Positions 1 through 6,536 of a stretch of 18,136 bases of DNA are shown piece by piece (positions within the stretch are counted from its first letter, which is position 1; each line of letters starts with the position of its first letter). Position numbers and translations under genes: made by a program. The stretch is taken from assembly GCA_012798975.1 (NCBI GenBank), contig JAAZME010000014.1, positions 1-18,136 of the forward strand, in the 5' to 3' direction. The notes below the pieces were generated by a model. It did no database searches. It saw only the letters and a list, made by a program, of their open reading frames with translations, and was not told the DNA's origin. The stretch comes from Gallicola sp. Its GTDB lineage: Bacteria > Bacillota > Clostridia > Tissierellales > Peptoniphilaceae.

Positions 1-1
1 G

Positions 2-964
2 AAGGAGTTAGAAAAGAAACCAGCTTCTTTATCCTCATTAAAAACATACTATATCCCTCTTCGGGCCTATAATATTACCGGAATCGAAAACGTAAGATCC
101 TTGTTGAAAGAGGATCATTATCAGACCCAAGAAGAAAGCCTTTTAACAGAAAACCCAAAAAAACTCCAGGATATTATCGATCGTTTGGATAAAGAAAATA
201 AGAAAGTAATCTTCACTATGGGAAAAGGCGGGGTTGGCAAAACAACTATCGCTGCAGCTATCGCTTTAGGCTTAGCCGACAGAGGAAAACAGGTTCATCT
301 TGCTACTACCGATCCTGCAGCCCATTTGCAGTACGTTATCCAGGACAGCGAAAATCTTACAACAAGCTTTATTGATGAAGAAAAAGAATTAGAAAAATAC
401 AAAGAAGAAGTTCTATCAAAAGCGAGAGAAAACCTATCTGAAGAAGATTTAGACTATATTAAAGAAGATCTTGCTTCTCCATGCACCCAGGAAATCGCCG
501 TTTTTAGAGCCTTTTCCGAAGTAGTAGACCAGTCTCGAGATAAAATCGTTGTGATCGATACAGCACCTACAGGACACACCCTTTTATTATTAGATGCGAC
601 TCAAAGCTATCACAAAGAAATCGAACGCTCCCATGGCAATATTCCGGAAAGTGTAAAAAGACTTCTTCCTACTCTTCGAAATGAGAAAGAAACAGAAGTG
701 ATTATCGTAACTTTGGCAGAGGCAACTCCAGTTTATGAGGCGACCCGCTTAGAAGAAGATCTGAAAAGGGCAGGAATCTCCAGCAGATGGTGGATTATCA
801 ACTCTTCTCTTTATTTAACAGATACGAAAAACGAACTTCTAAAAGCTAAAGCAAATCATGAAATAGAATGGATCAACCGTGTAGATAAAGACACGAACCA
901 TCATTTCGCCCTGATCCCTTGGCATCAAGAAGAGATTAAAGGAGAAGCACTTAGAAGACTCTAA
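2..964 (+). CDS. arsA: Arsenical pump-driving ATPase ArsA, C-terminal half (5' end cut by the window)
   Basis: Cytoplasmic ATPase that energises arsenite extrusion through an ArsB-type membrane partner. The frame is open to the left edge, so this is a 5'-partial gene; the TTG at 101 is only an internal codon. About 45 residues before the second nucleotide-binding domain look like the tail of a first ArsA half, which implies the usual duplicated A1-A2 protein of about 580 residues with only A2 here. Visible in A2 are a deviant Walker A loop (GKGGVGKTT, coded near 229-255), the ArsA signature DTAPTGHT (near 562-585) and the segment SPCTQEIAVF. Its Cys (codon 482-484) matches the metalloid-binding Cys422 of the plasmid R773 ArsA; this match is family knowledge. 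INSSL stands where INNSL is usual. Partners such as ArsB, ArsD or ArsR would lie left of the window. Family assignment is strong; arsenite as the real substrate is inferred. Confidence 0.93.
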   Translation, partial: KELEKKPASLSSLKTYYIPLRAYNITGIENVRSLLKEDHYQTQEESLLTENPKKLQDIIDRLDKENKKVIFTMGKGGVGKTTIAAAIALGLADRGKQVHLATTDPAAHLQYVIQDSENLTTSFIDEEKELEKYKEEVLSKARENLSEEDLDYIKEDLASPCTQEIAVFRAFSEVVDQSRDKIVVIDTAPTGHTLLLLDATQSYHKEIERSHGNIPESVKRLLPTLRNEKETEVIIVTLAEATPVYEATRLEEDLKRAGISSRWWIINSSLYLTDTKNELLKAKANHEIEWINRVDKDTNHHFALIPWHQEEIKGEALRRL

Positions 965-1132
965 AAGAAAGTATGAAGAACCTAGAAGCAGTGTGAAGTG
1001 TGCTAGAGGGAGTTGTTAATGAAAATAATAGGAACACTTTTTTACTGCTTATTAGAAACAAAAAGTTCTCGAATATTTTTTACAAATATCCTAATTTCAC
1101 TGTGGAAATAATAGGTGTGTGAATAATTTTGT

Positions 1133-1172
1133 GTATCGGCTTTCCTGTGCAAGGTAAAGCCGATACTTTTTT
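1133..1172 (+). terminator. Rho-independent terminator of the arsA transcript
   Basis: An 11-bp perfect stem (GTATCGGCTTT with AAAGCCGATAC, loop about 12 nt) is followed by TTTTTT. The opposite strand has no U-tract, so it acts rightward. It lies 168 nt after the arsA stop. The sequence in between holds no convincing gene. Confidence 0.85.
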
Positions 1173-1192
1173 ACTCTAAAGAAACCCGCCCG

Positions 1193-1270
1193 TCTTTTAC
1201 TATGTAGAAAAATGAACGTTCCTTTCATTTCTTCTCCACATCTCCACTCTCACACTCTTCTTTTAAGCTC
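1193..1270 (-). repeat. Dispersed intergenic repeat, copy 1 of 3
   Basis: This shares a core (TAGAAAAATGAACG, then a pyrimidine-rich TCATTT..CTCCACTCT..CTCTTCTTTT track on the + strand) with copies at 4849-4928 and 14591-14672. Read on the - strand it is purine-rich and ends in a hairpin. The arms are 1207-1215 and 1225-1233; an A-to-G change in one arm is kept as a G.U pair only in the - strand RNA. The stop codon of the MATE gene (1250-1252) lies inside the repeat. On the - strand a GGAG motif and an ATG (1226-1228) open a 43-codon frame that begins MKGTFIFLHSK, matching the starts in the other two copies. Confidence 0.75.
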
Positions 1271-2602
1271 TCTATACTTTCTTTCACCTAACCCTTTTTT
1301 TAATAAAAACAATGCCAGCAAAGCGATTATTAATGAGGTTACCGGAAAATTCAGCCACAGTCCTGTTAGTCCTAAGGGCCAGAACAGGAGAATTAAAGCT
1401 ACAGGTACAATTAAGGCATTCGATAGGGAAAGAATCGTTGCGGGGAAAGATTTGTTAATGGCTATTAGAAAACTTTGAGCTGAAAACCCGAACCATCTTG
1501 TGATAAAGGTGAAACTAAAAATCACCAGTGCAGCTGCAGAAGCCGCTGTTGCTGCAGTACCCTCGGAATGAATAAAGAGTCCTGTGATGGTCTCTGGAAA
1601 GAAAAAGGAGGCTAAAAAAGAGAACAGGGACACCACACCGCTTCCTATAAAACAATACTTCCCAATCTCTTTTACCCGCTTTAAATTTCCCGCTCCCCAA
1701 TTGTATCCGATCGCCGGCTGTAAAGAATCGCAGACGCCGTACAAAATCATCTGAATAAAATCTCCTACATACATCAACACTCCGTAAACCGCTACAGCTC
1801 CCGCTCCTCCTAAAAGAATCAGTACACGGTTCATAATAATCGATGTAAGCCTTCCTGCAACATTGTTTAAGAAAGTAGGCATGCCTGTAGTTATAACTCT
1901 TCGGATCAGGGAAATACTAAAAGCCGGTCTACGGAAACGAAGTGTTTCTTTTCCCCGCAGAAAGGGTGCTGCTGCTAGTACAACGCAAATAGAAAGGCTG
2001 AGGCAGTTTCCCAATGCAGACCCCACAAGGCCCAATCGAAAAACGACTAATCCTAAGAAAATAAAAAGGGCGGAAAGAATAGACATAAATATATTAAGAT
2101 ACATACTTCCCCGAATTCTGCCGCATATTTTCCAATAGTTATCCATGGCGAAGATCAAAGTCGTAACAGGAGAAAAAAGTGCATAGACACGCATGTAGCT
2201 TACTGCCAAGTCTTTAAGCTCTCCCTCTGCTCCTAGCATTCCGATGAAAACAGGAGCTCCTAGATAAAGAAGAGTCCCCATCATAACTCCGGCAGCAATA
2301 ATCATAATACAAGCACAGGTGAAGAAATTATCCGCTTCTTTACTCTTCTTCTGCCCTAAGCTGATGGATATGGGGACTGAGGATCCTACTCCGATGAGAT
2401 CCGCTAAAGAAAAATTGATAAACACAAAAGGAAAGGCGAGATTAAGGGCTGCAAATGCTGTTTCCCCTAGGATCTGTCCCACAAAAATCCCTTCCAAAAG
2501 ACCATATAAAGACCCTGCCAGCATACCAAGAGTGCCAGGAACCGCCGCCATAAAAAATAATTTTATTGGCTTTGTCTGCTCAAATAATTGATTTGAATCC
2601 AT
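1250..2602 (-). CDS. MATE family multidrug/toxin efflux transporter
   Basis: A 450-residue integral membrane antiporter of the MatE family, expected to export cationic drugs or toxic metabolites in exchange for Na+ or H+. The protein is hydrophobic throughout, in a pattern of about 12 membrane segments arranged as two repeated halves. The N-terminal stretch with P22 and G23, then 'GLLEGIFVGQILG' and 'GVGSSVPISISLGQKK' (residues about 34-46 and 71-86), is typical of MepA-like MATE proteins, and the length fits the family (about 440-460). The ATG start has GAGGAGG 11 nt upstream (2614-2620) and a good promoter behind it. It is transcribed divergently from the RseC-like gene. Its last codons and stop lie inside a dispersed repeat. 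The substrate cannot be read from sequence. Confidence 0.9.
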   Translation of the reverse strand: MDSNQLFEQTKPIKLFFMAAVPGTLGMLAGSLYGLLEGIFVGQILGETAFAALNLAFPFVFINFSLADLIGVGSSVPISISLGQKKSKEADNFFTCACIMIIAAGVMMGTLLYLGAPVFIGMLGAEGELKDLAVSYMRVYALFSPVTTLIFAMDNYWKICGRIRGSMYLNIFMSILSALFIFLGLVVFRLGLVGSALGNCLSLSICVVLAAAPFLRGKETLRFRRPAFSISLIRRVITTGMPTFLNNVAGRLTSIIMNRVLILLGGAGAVAVYGVLMYVGDFIQMILYGVCDSLQPAIGYNWGAGNLKRVKEIGKYCFIGSGVVSLFSFLASFFFPETITGLFIHSEGTAATAASAAALVIFSFTFITRWFGFSAQSFLIAINKSFPATILSLSNALIVPVALILLFWPLGLTGLWLNFPVTSLIIALLALFLLKKGLGERKYRELKRRV

Positions 2603-2648
2603 CCTTTCTAGAACCTCCTCTCTTTTTCTTCTCTAAAGATGTCCATTT

Positions 2649-2677
2649 ATACTAATAAAACTTTGTACTGCTGTCAA
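2649..2677 (-). promoter_or_regulatory. Promoter of the MATE gene
   Basis: On the - strand, TTGACA (complement of 2672-2677), a 17-nt spacer, and TAGTAT (complement of 2649-2654) stand upstream of the MATE start. The -35 box is perfect. Its outer end is only 19 bp from the -35 box of the divergent + promoter. Confidence 0.7.
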
Positions 2678-2696
2678 CTTTTTCAAAGCCTGGTCA

Positions 2697-2725
2697 TTGA
2701 CAAGAAAGTCTATAAAGACTATACT
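2697..2725 (+). promoter_or_regulatory. Promoter of the RseC-like gene
   Basis: TTGACA (2697-2702), a 17-nt spacer and TATACT (2720-2725) form one of the closest matches to the housekeeping sigma consensus in the window. The start of transcription would be near 2732, giving a leader of about 40 nt. This placement is one reason to reject an upstream ATG at 2639 as the gene start, because that ATG lies before the promoter. Confidence 0.8.
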
Positions 2726-2729
2726 ATTG

Positions 2730-2746
2730 CATATAAGTCCTATATG
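2730..2746. promoter_or_regulatory. Inverted repeat at the transcription start, possible operator
   Basis: CATATA-AGTCC-TATATG is a perfect 6-bp inverted repeat beginning five bases after the -10 box of the RseC-like gene, where a bound repressor would block initiation. No regulator gene is nearby and AT-rich palindromes can arise by chance. Confidence 0.3.
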
Positions 2747-2773
2747 ATCACTATGAATAAAGGGGAGTATACT

Positions 2774-3178
2774 ATGCTAAAAATAGGCCGAGTTATCGAA
2801 AAAAGAACAGCCTCCGTTATTGTATCCGTTCCGGAAGAAAACCAAACCGCTAAAGGGGAAGGCTGTCCCCACTGCAGTCTCCATGGAGAAAATAAAGAAT
2901 ATGAAGTTTTCGACTATCCTGCCGTCGAAATAGGAGACACTGTTGAAATAGATCTTCAGGAAGGACAGATGGCAAGGGATGCATTCCTTGTTTACGGCAC
3001 GCCGTTTTTATCCTTTCTAATCGGAATCTTTGTCGGTTTTTTACTCTTGCCGGAATATAAAGATATCGGATCCTTCGCCATTGGAATTTTATTTGCCTTT
3101 GCTACATTTTTCCTTCTAAGAGCTTTTCAAAAGAAAAAACCGAAACCAGCAAGAATCCAAATAACAAAAGTTTTATAG
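2774..3178 (+). CDS. RseC/MucC-like small membrane protein (SoxR-reducing system RseC family)
   Basis: A 134-residue protein that fits the RseC family, whose Proteobacterial members modulate sigma-E signalling or reduction of SoxR; the role in Gram-positive anaerobes is not established. The layout matches the family: an N-terminal soluble part (residues 1-70) with a Cys pair (C31-P-H-C34) and a short beta-rich 'VEIGDTVEIDL' segment, then two membrane helices (about 71-92 and 98-117), then a basic tail (KKKPKP). The start at 2774 is chosen because AAAGGGGAG (2759-2767) lies six bases upstream and a near-perfect promoter ends at 2725; a longer frame from ATG 2639 would begin before that promoter. 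It stands alone between a divergent MATE gene and a shared terminator, not next to Rnf or rpoE genes. Confidence 0.7.
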   Translation: MLKIGRVIEKRTASVIVSVPEENQTAKGEGCPHCSLHGENKEYEVFDYPAVEIGDTVEIDLQEGQMARDAFLVYGTPFLSFLIGIFVGFLLLPEYKDIGSFAIGILFAFATFFLLRAFQKKKPKPARIQITKVL

Positions 3179-3194
3179 ATCCAGCATTTCTTTT

Positions 3195-3246
3195 AAAAAA
3201 ACGGATAGGTATCAAGACAACAGTTGGCTGATACCTATCCGTTTTT
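3195..3246. terminator. Bidirectional terminator between convergent genes
   Basis: A 14-bp perfect stem (ACGGATAGGTATCA with TGATACCTATCCGT, 14-nt loop) is flanked by an A-run on the left and TTTT on the right, so it can stop the RseC-like transcript and the leftward CmpB-family transcript. The TAA of the leftward gene (3245-3247) lies in the T-run. Confidence 0.9.
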
Positions 3247-4063
3247 ATTCTTCTATTCTTTTTCTGATATTTTTCTTTAAATCTTCAAAGGCTTCTTTGT
3301 ATTTTGTGGATCTCGCTTTCTCAAACTGGGAGATCAAACGCTTCTCAAGGAAAGATGCTTTTCTCGCCCGTATTTCTTTTACCTTCTCATACCCTTCTTT
3401 TGTAAACCCTAATTCTTTAAGGGTTTTTACTTCTTTAAAATCCAGCTGGATCTGCTTACCCAGTCTGGAATCCAAGGCCTCCGTACTGCGTTCATAAACC
3501 TGCTCGCCCAGCTGATCGCTGATCTTTTTCATAATTCCCCTCAGCTCGTCGATTTCTTTTACTCGGCGGTTGATCTTAAGAAGACTCAATATCGTAAGTA
3601 CAATGTCTGTTGCAAAGAAGACAGCTAAAACACCTAGAACGGCAGAAACTGCAGTATTTGAAAGAGACTCATAGAAAAAATGAATCGGCGGATGAAGAAC
3701 CTTAATCAGAAAGACTCCGCAAATCCCCCATCCGAAGCTGAACAAGGGGCAGATATATCCCTTTAAATTTAAGGGATATTCGGAATAATCCCACCATCGC
3801 TGGTGAAAGAAAAAATTCAAAAGTACTCCAACAATAAGTTCTAACAAACTTCCTACTATCAAAGTCATAACAAAGACTGCTAAGGCGCTGGAGAAAAAGC
3901 GGCTTCCTTCTATAATAAGAAGAGCTGTTATTCCATAAATAGGACACCACGGCCCTAAAAGAAATCCTCTATTGATAAAACGTCCTTTTTTAAATCCCTG
4001 ATAAACTATTTCCAGGCACCACCCCAAAAAGGCGTAAATATAAAAATAAGCAATATATTCCAT
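3245..4063 (-). CDS. Putative ABC-transporter type IV / CmpB-family membrane protein
   Basis: A 272-residue membrane protein of the family named 'ABC_trans_CmpB' (putative ABC-transporter type IV), common in Clostridia and functionally uncharacterised. The hallmark is the N-terminal 'FLGWCLEIVYQGFKKGRF' followed by 'NRGFLLGPWCPIYG' (residues 31-44). About five hydrophobic segments fill residues 1-160. The remaining 110 or so residues are charged, probably cytoplasmic and helical, with many Lys, Arg and Glu. The ATG start has AGGAGG six bases upstream (4070-4075). It follows the ArAE-type gene in the same direction by 58 nt and has a perfect -10 box of its own in that gap. Its stop lies in the T-run of the shared terminator. 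No ATPase partner is next to it, so an ABC-transport role is unsupported here. Confidence 0.8.
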   Translation of the reverse strand: MEYIAYFYIYAFLGWCLEIVYQGFKKGRFINRGFLLGPWCPIYGITALLIIEGSRFFSSALAVFVMTLIVGSLLELIVGVLLNFFFHQRWWDYSEYPLNLKGYICPLFSFGWGICGVFLIKVLHPPIHFFYESLSNTAVSAVLGVLAVFFATDIVLTILSLLKINRRVKEIDELRGIMKKISDQLGEQVYERSTEALDSRLGKQIQLDFKEVKTLKELGFTKEGYEKVKEIRARKASFLEKRLISQFEKARSTKYKEAFEDLKKNIRKRIEE

Positions 4064-4083
4064 AAATGTCCTCCTGAAATATT

Positions 4084-4112
4084 ATTATATACCATCTATG
4101 AAAAATACAAAA
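4084..4112 (-). promoter_or_regulatory. Probable promoter of the CmpB-family gene
   Basis: On the - strand a perfect TATAAT (complement of 4084-4089) lies 17 nt from a poor -35 (TTTTGT). It sits in the gap between the two leftward genes, so the CmpB-family gene need not depend on readthrough. Confidence 0.45.
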
Positions 4113-4121
4113 CATCGTTTT

Positions 4122-4658
4122 TTACTTATGAGAGTCTCGCAGCTTTCTCAATTTTTCAAAAGGAATATAGTTTACAATCAATGCCACTCCGATTCCAATG
4201 GAAGTATCTAAGATACGGTTTCCCGCAAACCAAAAGGGGCTTACATCGTCTCCATGGGTTATAGTGACAGATAAAAATACGACACACATTAAATAAGTCG
4301 CATTTTTCTGTTTGATCCACACTGAAAAATGAATGATAGGAATGAGCATTAGGGAAATAATCAGCTCCCGGATTATTTCAGGATCTATAGACAAAAATGT
4401 GTTCTCAATAAAAAGATAAAACATCCCCCACAGCCCGCCGATAATCGTAGCGATCTCTCTGTTTTTTGCAAACTTCCAGCTGTTTTCCATATCCTTCTGA
4501 ATACAAAGAACTGCAGCGATAGCCGCATAAAAAGGCACACCGCCGGTTCTAAAGGCATCGATGGCAAAACAAAGAAAAACTGCGATCACTGTTTTTGTTG
4601 TCCGCAAACCAATCTTAAAGGGGATACTCTCCACATCTTTCATGAAACTAAATTTCAT
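4122..4658 (-). CDS. Aromatic acid exporter (ArAE_1/FUSC-like) family membrane protein
   Basis: A 178-residue protein with the ArAE_1 plan: an N-terminal 'GLRTTKTVIAVFLC' (residues 17-30), a conserved 'IGGLWGMF' loop (73-80) and a last helix with 'NRILDTSIGIGVALIVN' (147-163). About five or six membrane segments are visible. Family relatives are linked to aromatic-acid export, but the short single-domain form lacks the soluble C-terminal half found in many members, and its substrate is unknown. The ATG start has a modest GAAGG seven bases upstream and a good promoter (TTGATA-17-TAGAAT). It is the first gene of a likely two-gene leftward unit with the CmpB-family gene. Confidence 0.75.
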   Translation of the reverse strand: MKFSFMKDVESIPFKIGLRTTKTVIAVFLCFAIDAFRTGGVPFYAAIAAVLCIQKDMENSWKFAKNREIATIIGGLWGMFYLFIENTFLSIDPEIIRELIISLMLIPIIHFSVWIKQKNATYLMCVVFLSVTITHGDDVSPFWFAGNRILDTSIGIGVALIVNYIPFEKLRKLRDSHK

Positions 4659-4706
4659 TGTATAACCTTCTCTCTTTATAGTTCTATTACAATAAGATTT
4701 ATGGTT

Positions 4707-4735
4707 ATTCTACTCCTTCTCCATAAAGATATCAA
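4707..4735 (-). promoter_or_regulatory. Promoter of the ArAE-type gene
   Basis: On the - strand, TTGATA (complement of 4730-4735), a 17-nt spacer and TAGAAT (complement of 4707-4712) lie about 50 nt upstream of the ATG. Confidence 0.6.
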
Positions 4736-4848
4736 AAAAGCTTTCTAGAAAATTCGCAAGCTGCAGACAGACTATCAATTTTAAGGATCCCCTTTATCCT
4801 TTTAACAACACCCGCTTCTCTAACTGCCTACATAATAAAATCATCCCA

Positions 4849-4928
4849 TCTTTTTTACTATGCAGAAAAATGAACGCCCCTCTCATTTTTCCTCCACCAC
4901 TCCACTCTCTCACTCTTTCTTTTGAAGC
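4849..4928 (-). repeat. Dispersed intergenic repeat, copy 2 of 3
   Basis: Best-preserved copy. The - strand reads as a purine track, then GGAGG, AAAA, ATG, then a hairpin whose 9-bp arms are 4865-4873 and 4883-4891 (GAAAAATGA with TCATTTTTC). The ATG (4884-4886) opens a 30-codon frame starting MRGAFIFLHSK and ending at TAA 4794-4796. The rest of the gene-free stretch 4659-4974 holds the ArAE promoter (4707-4735), nothing I recognise at 4736-4848, and the terminator at 4941-4970. Confidence 0.8.
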
Positions 4929-4940
4929 TTTTGCCCAAAC

Positions 4941-4970
4941 AAAAAAGACACCCCTTGGATGTCTTTTTTT
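4941..4970 (-). terminator. Terminator of the DUF4288-like gene
   Basis: AAAAAAGACA and TGTCTTTTTT form the outer stem, continued by CC/GG across one mismatch. On the - strand the hairpin ends in UUUUUU, four bases after the gene's stop. The + strand also has a T-run. Copy 2 of the dispersed repeat lies beyond this terminator. Confidence 0.8.
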
Positions 4971-4974
4971 AACT

Positions 4975-5217
4975 CTATAAATATTCGCTGTATACTTCTT
5001 TTACTCCGATACAATCTAATGCCGGTATCGGCTCGCTGTAGTTTTCGATTTCGGTTAAACGTACTACTTCGCCATTTTTGTTTAAAAGCTGTACATATTC
5101 CATTACTTTCTTATCAATATCTTCATAAGAACCTTCAATTTCCAAAACAACTTCTTCAAAGACAGGTCTTTCGATTAAATGTTCTAATAATACTTTGACT
5201 GAATATATTTTATTCAC
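4975..5217 (-). CDS. Small DUF4288-like protein
   Basis: An 80-residue acidic soluble protein. The N-terminal 'YSVKVLLE' strand, the alternating helix/strand pattern, the middle 'GEVVRLTEIENY' and the closing 'GVKEVYSEYL' resemble the DUF4288 pattern as I recall it; this is a weak, memory-based match. The start codon is GTG (5215-5217), chosen because GAGGTG lies five bases upstream (5223-5228); ATG is not available in the right place. It has its own promoter and terminator, so it can be a monocistronic unit, although it lies 69 nt downstream of the UMF1 gene and could also be read from it. No membrane segment, signal peptide, Cys pair or catalytic motif is visible. Function unknown. Confidence 0.65.
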   Translation of the reverse strand: MNKIYSVKVLLEHLIERPVFEEVVLEIEGSYEDIDKKVMEYVQLLNKNGEVVRLTEIENYSEPIPALDCIGVKEVYSEYL

Positions 5218-5249
5218 AATTTCACCTCGCTAAGTTGTCATTGCGAGTT

Positions 5250-5278
5250 ATTATATAAAAATAAAATAGAAATGTACA
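5250..5278 (-). promoter_or_regulatory. Promoter of the DUF4288-like gene
   Basis: On the - strand, TGTACA, a 17-nt spacer and a perfect TATAAT (complement of 5250-5255) lie about 30 nt before the GTG start. Confidence 0.6.
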
Positions 5279-5286
5279 GGGGTAAA

Positions 5287-6510
5287 TTAAACTTTTTCTT
5301 CTTTTAGAAATATTGTAATAATAAAACCGATTATAAACAGCGGTAGAATCCCGAAGATCGATAGTCTTGCATTGCCTGTAATATCTGTAACGAGACTCAT
5401 GACAAGAGGTCCGATAATCGCTGCAAACTTTCCAAACACATTGTAAAAGCCGAAAAACTCGTTGCTGTTTTCTTTCGGTATAATTTTTGCATAATAGGAT
5501 CTGGAAAGCGCCTGAATCCCGCCTTGGGCAGAACCGACTAAGGCTCCTAGTATAAAAATCTGCTCCACGGAGTTGATTTGAGAAGCGAAAAAGACGGCAA
5601 TAATATACGTAATAATTCCAACTTGAATCATTCTTTTCGTACCGAATTTTTTCGCCAGAAGCCCATAGGCTATGGCGCAGGGAAAGGCGATAATCTGTAT
5701 GACTAGAAGAATTCCTAAGAGCATAAACATATTCAGCCCGCCGCCTAGAATCTGCTCTGTATAGGGAACTACCATTTTTATAATCGTATCCACTCCATCG
5801 ATATAGAGAAAATAGGCCAAAAGGAAGACAAAGATCTGCTTATGGCTTCGGATTCTAGAAAGCGTCGATCCTAATCGTTTAAAACTGTTCACAACTGTGT
5901 GTTTCTCCGGATTTACTCCGTAGATCTGCTTTACATTCTTAAGAAGAGGAAGAGTCAGTATCAGCCACCAGAGGGCTGTAATACCGAAGACGATCTGAAA
6001 GCCCAGAAACTCTTCCATTCCCGCAAGATAAATCACAGCCAGGGAAATACCAAAGGGAATAATACTTGCAATATAACCGAATGCAAACCCAAAGGAAGAA
6101 ACTTTATCCATCCTTTCATCGGATGCGATATCCACTAAAAAGGAATCGTAAAATACATTTGCCCCTGCGAAACCGATCGCAGAAAGTACAAAGAAAAAGA
6201 TCAGAAGCTGCCAGTTTCCATATGGAACAAAGGCCAAAGCCAGGGTGGAAAAAATTCCCCCGAGAGCAAACAAAGCAAACATCTTTTTCTTCTTGCCTTT
6301 ATAATCCGCATAGGTTCCTAAAATCGGACTGATTATAGCGATTATAACCGATGCTAAGGAATTAAAATAACCTAAATCCATCCCTTCTCCGGCTCGAAAC
6401 ATAGTGAAATACAAGGGAAGAAAAGCCGTGGTAATCGCCATAGAATAGGCTGAATTCCCGCAGTCGTAAAGAATCCAGGACCATTCTTTTTTGTTCAAAG
6501 AATTTTTCAT
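5287..6510 (-). CDS. UMF1-type (Atg22-like) MFS transporter
   Basis: A 407-residue major-facilitator protein of the UMF1/Vps-Atg22 family. The diagnostic N-terminus is 'WSWILYDCGNSAYSMAI' (residues 10-26; family consensus W-x-L-Y-D-x-x-N-S-a), followed by about 12 membrane segments with a central charged loop near residues 195-225. 'ADYKGKKKKMF' (about 68-78) corresponds to the loop 2-3 motif of MFS carriers, and 'GSAQGGIQALSRSYYAKIIP' is a typical second-half signature of this family. Yeast Atg22 exports amino acids from the vacuole; the bacterial substrates are unknown. The ATG start has GGAGAGG seven bases upstream. It starts 26 nt after the stop of the DUF2254 gene, so the two are almost surely co-transcribed. 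No terminator is visible after it. Confidence 0.88.
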   Translation of the reverse strand: MKNSLNKKEWSWILYDCGNSAYSMAITTAFLPLYFTMFRAGEGMDLGYFNSLASVIIAIISPILGTYADYKGKKKKMFALFALGGIFSTLALAFVPYGNWQLLIFFFVLSAIGFAGANVFYDSFLVDIASDERMDKVSSFGFAFGYIASIIPFGISLAVIYLAGMEEFLGFQIVFGITALWWLILTLPLLKNVKQIYGVNPEKHTVVNSFKRLGSTLSRIRSHKQIFVFLLAYFLYIDGVDTIIKMVVPYTEQILGGGLNMFMLLGILLVIQIIAFPCAIAYGLLAKKFGTKRMIQVGIITYIIAVFFASQINSVEQIFILGALVGSAQGGIQALSRSYYAKIIPKENSNEFFGFYNVFGKFAAIIGPLVMSLVTDITGNARLSIFGILPLFIIGFIITIFLKEEKV

Positions 6511-6536
6511 AATAGTACCTCTCCATTCTTTCTAAG

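Noticed and set aside
1019..1111. A 30-codon + strand frame after arsA (starts MKIIGTLFYC) with GGGAG six bases upstream
   Set aside because: It is very short, matches nothing I know, and lies just before the arsA terminator. The ribosome site alone is not enough to call a gene.
1212..1478. An 88-codon + strand frame opening with the ATG of repeat copy 1
   Set aside because: It runs antisense through the 3' end of the MATE gene and has no ribosome site. The same start exists in all three repeats only because the repeat itself is conserved.
2639..2773. A 45-codon N-terminal extension of the RseC-like gene
   Set aside because: The ATG lies upstream of the TTGACA-17-TATACT promoter and has no ribosome site, whereas the ATG at 2774 has AAAGGGGAG at ideal spacing and begins like the family.
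4849..4928. The hairpins of the dispersed repeat as ordinary terminators
   Set aside because: The stem is almost all A-T and is not followed by a clean U-tract beyond the 3' arm, and copy 2 lies past a proper terminator. A terminator role alone does not explain the conserved purine track and AUG.
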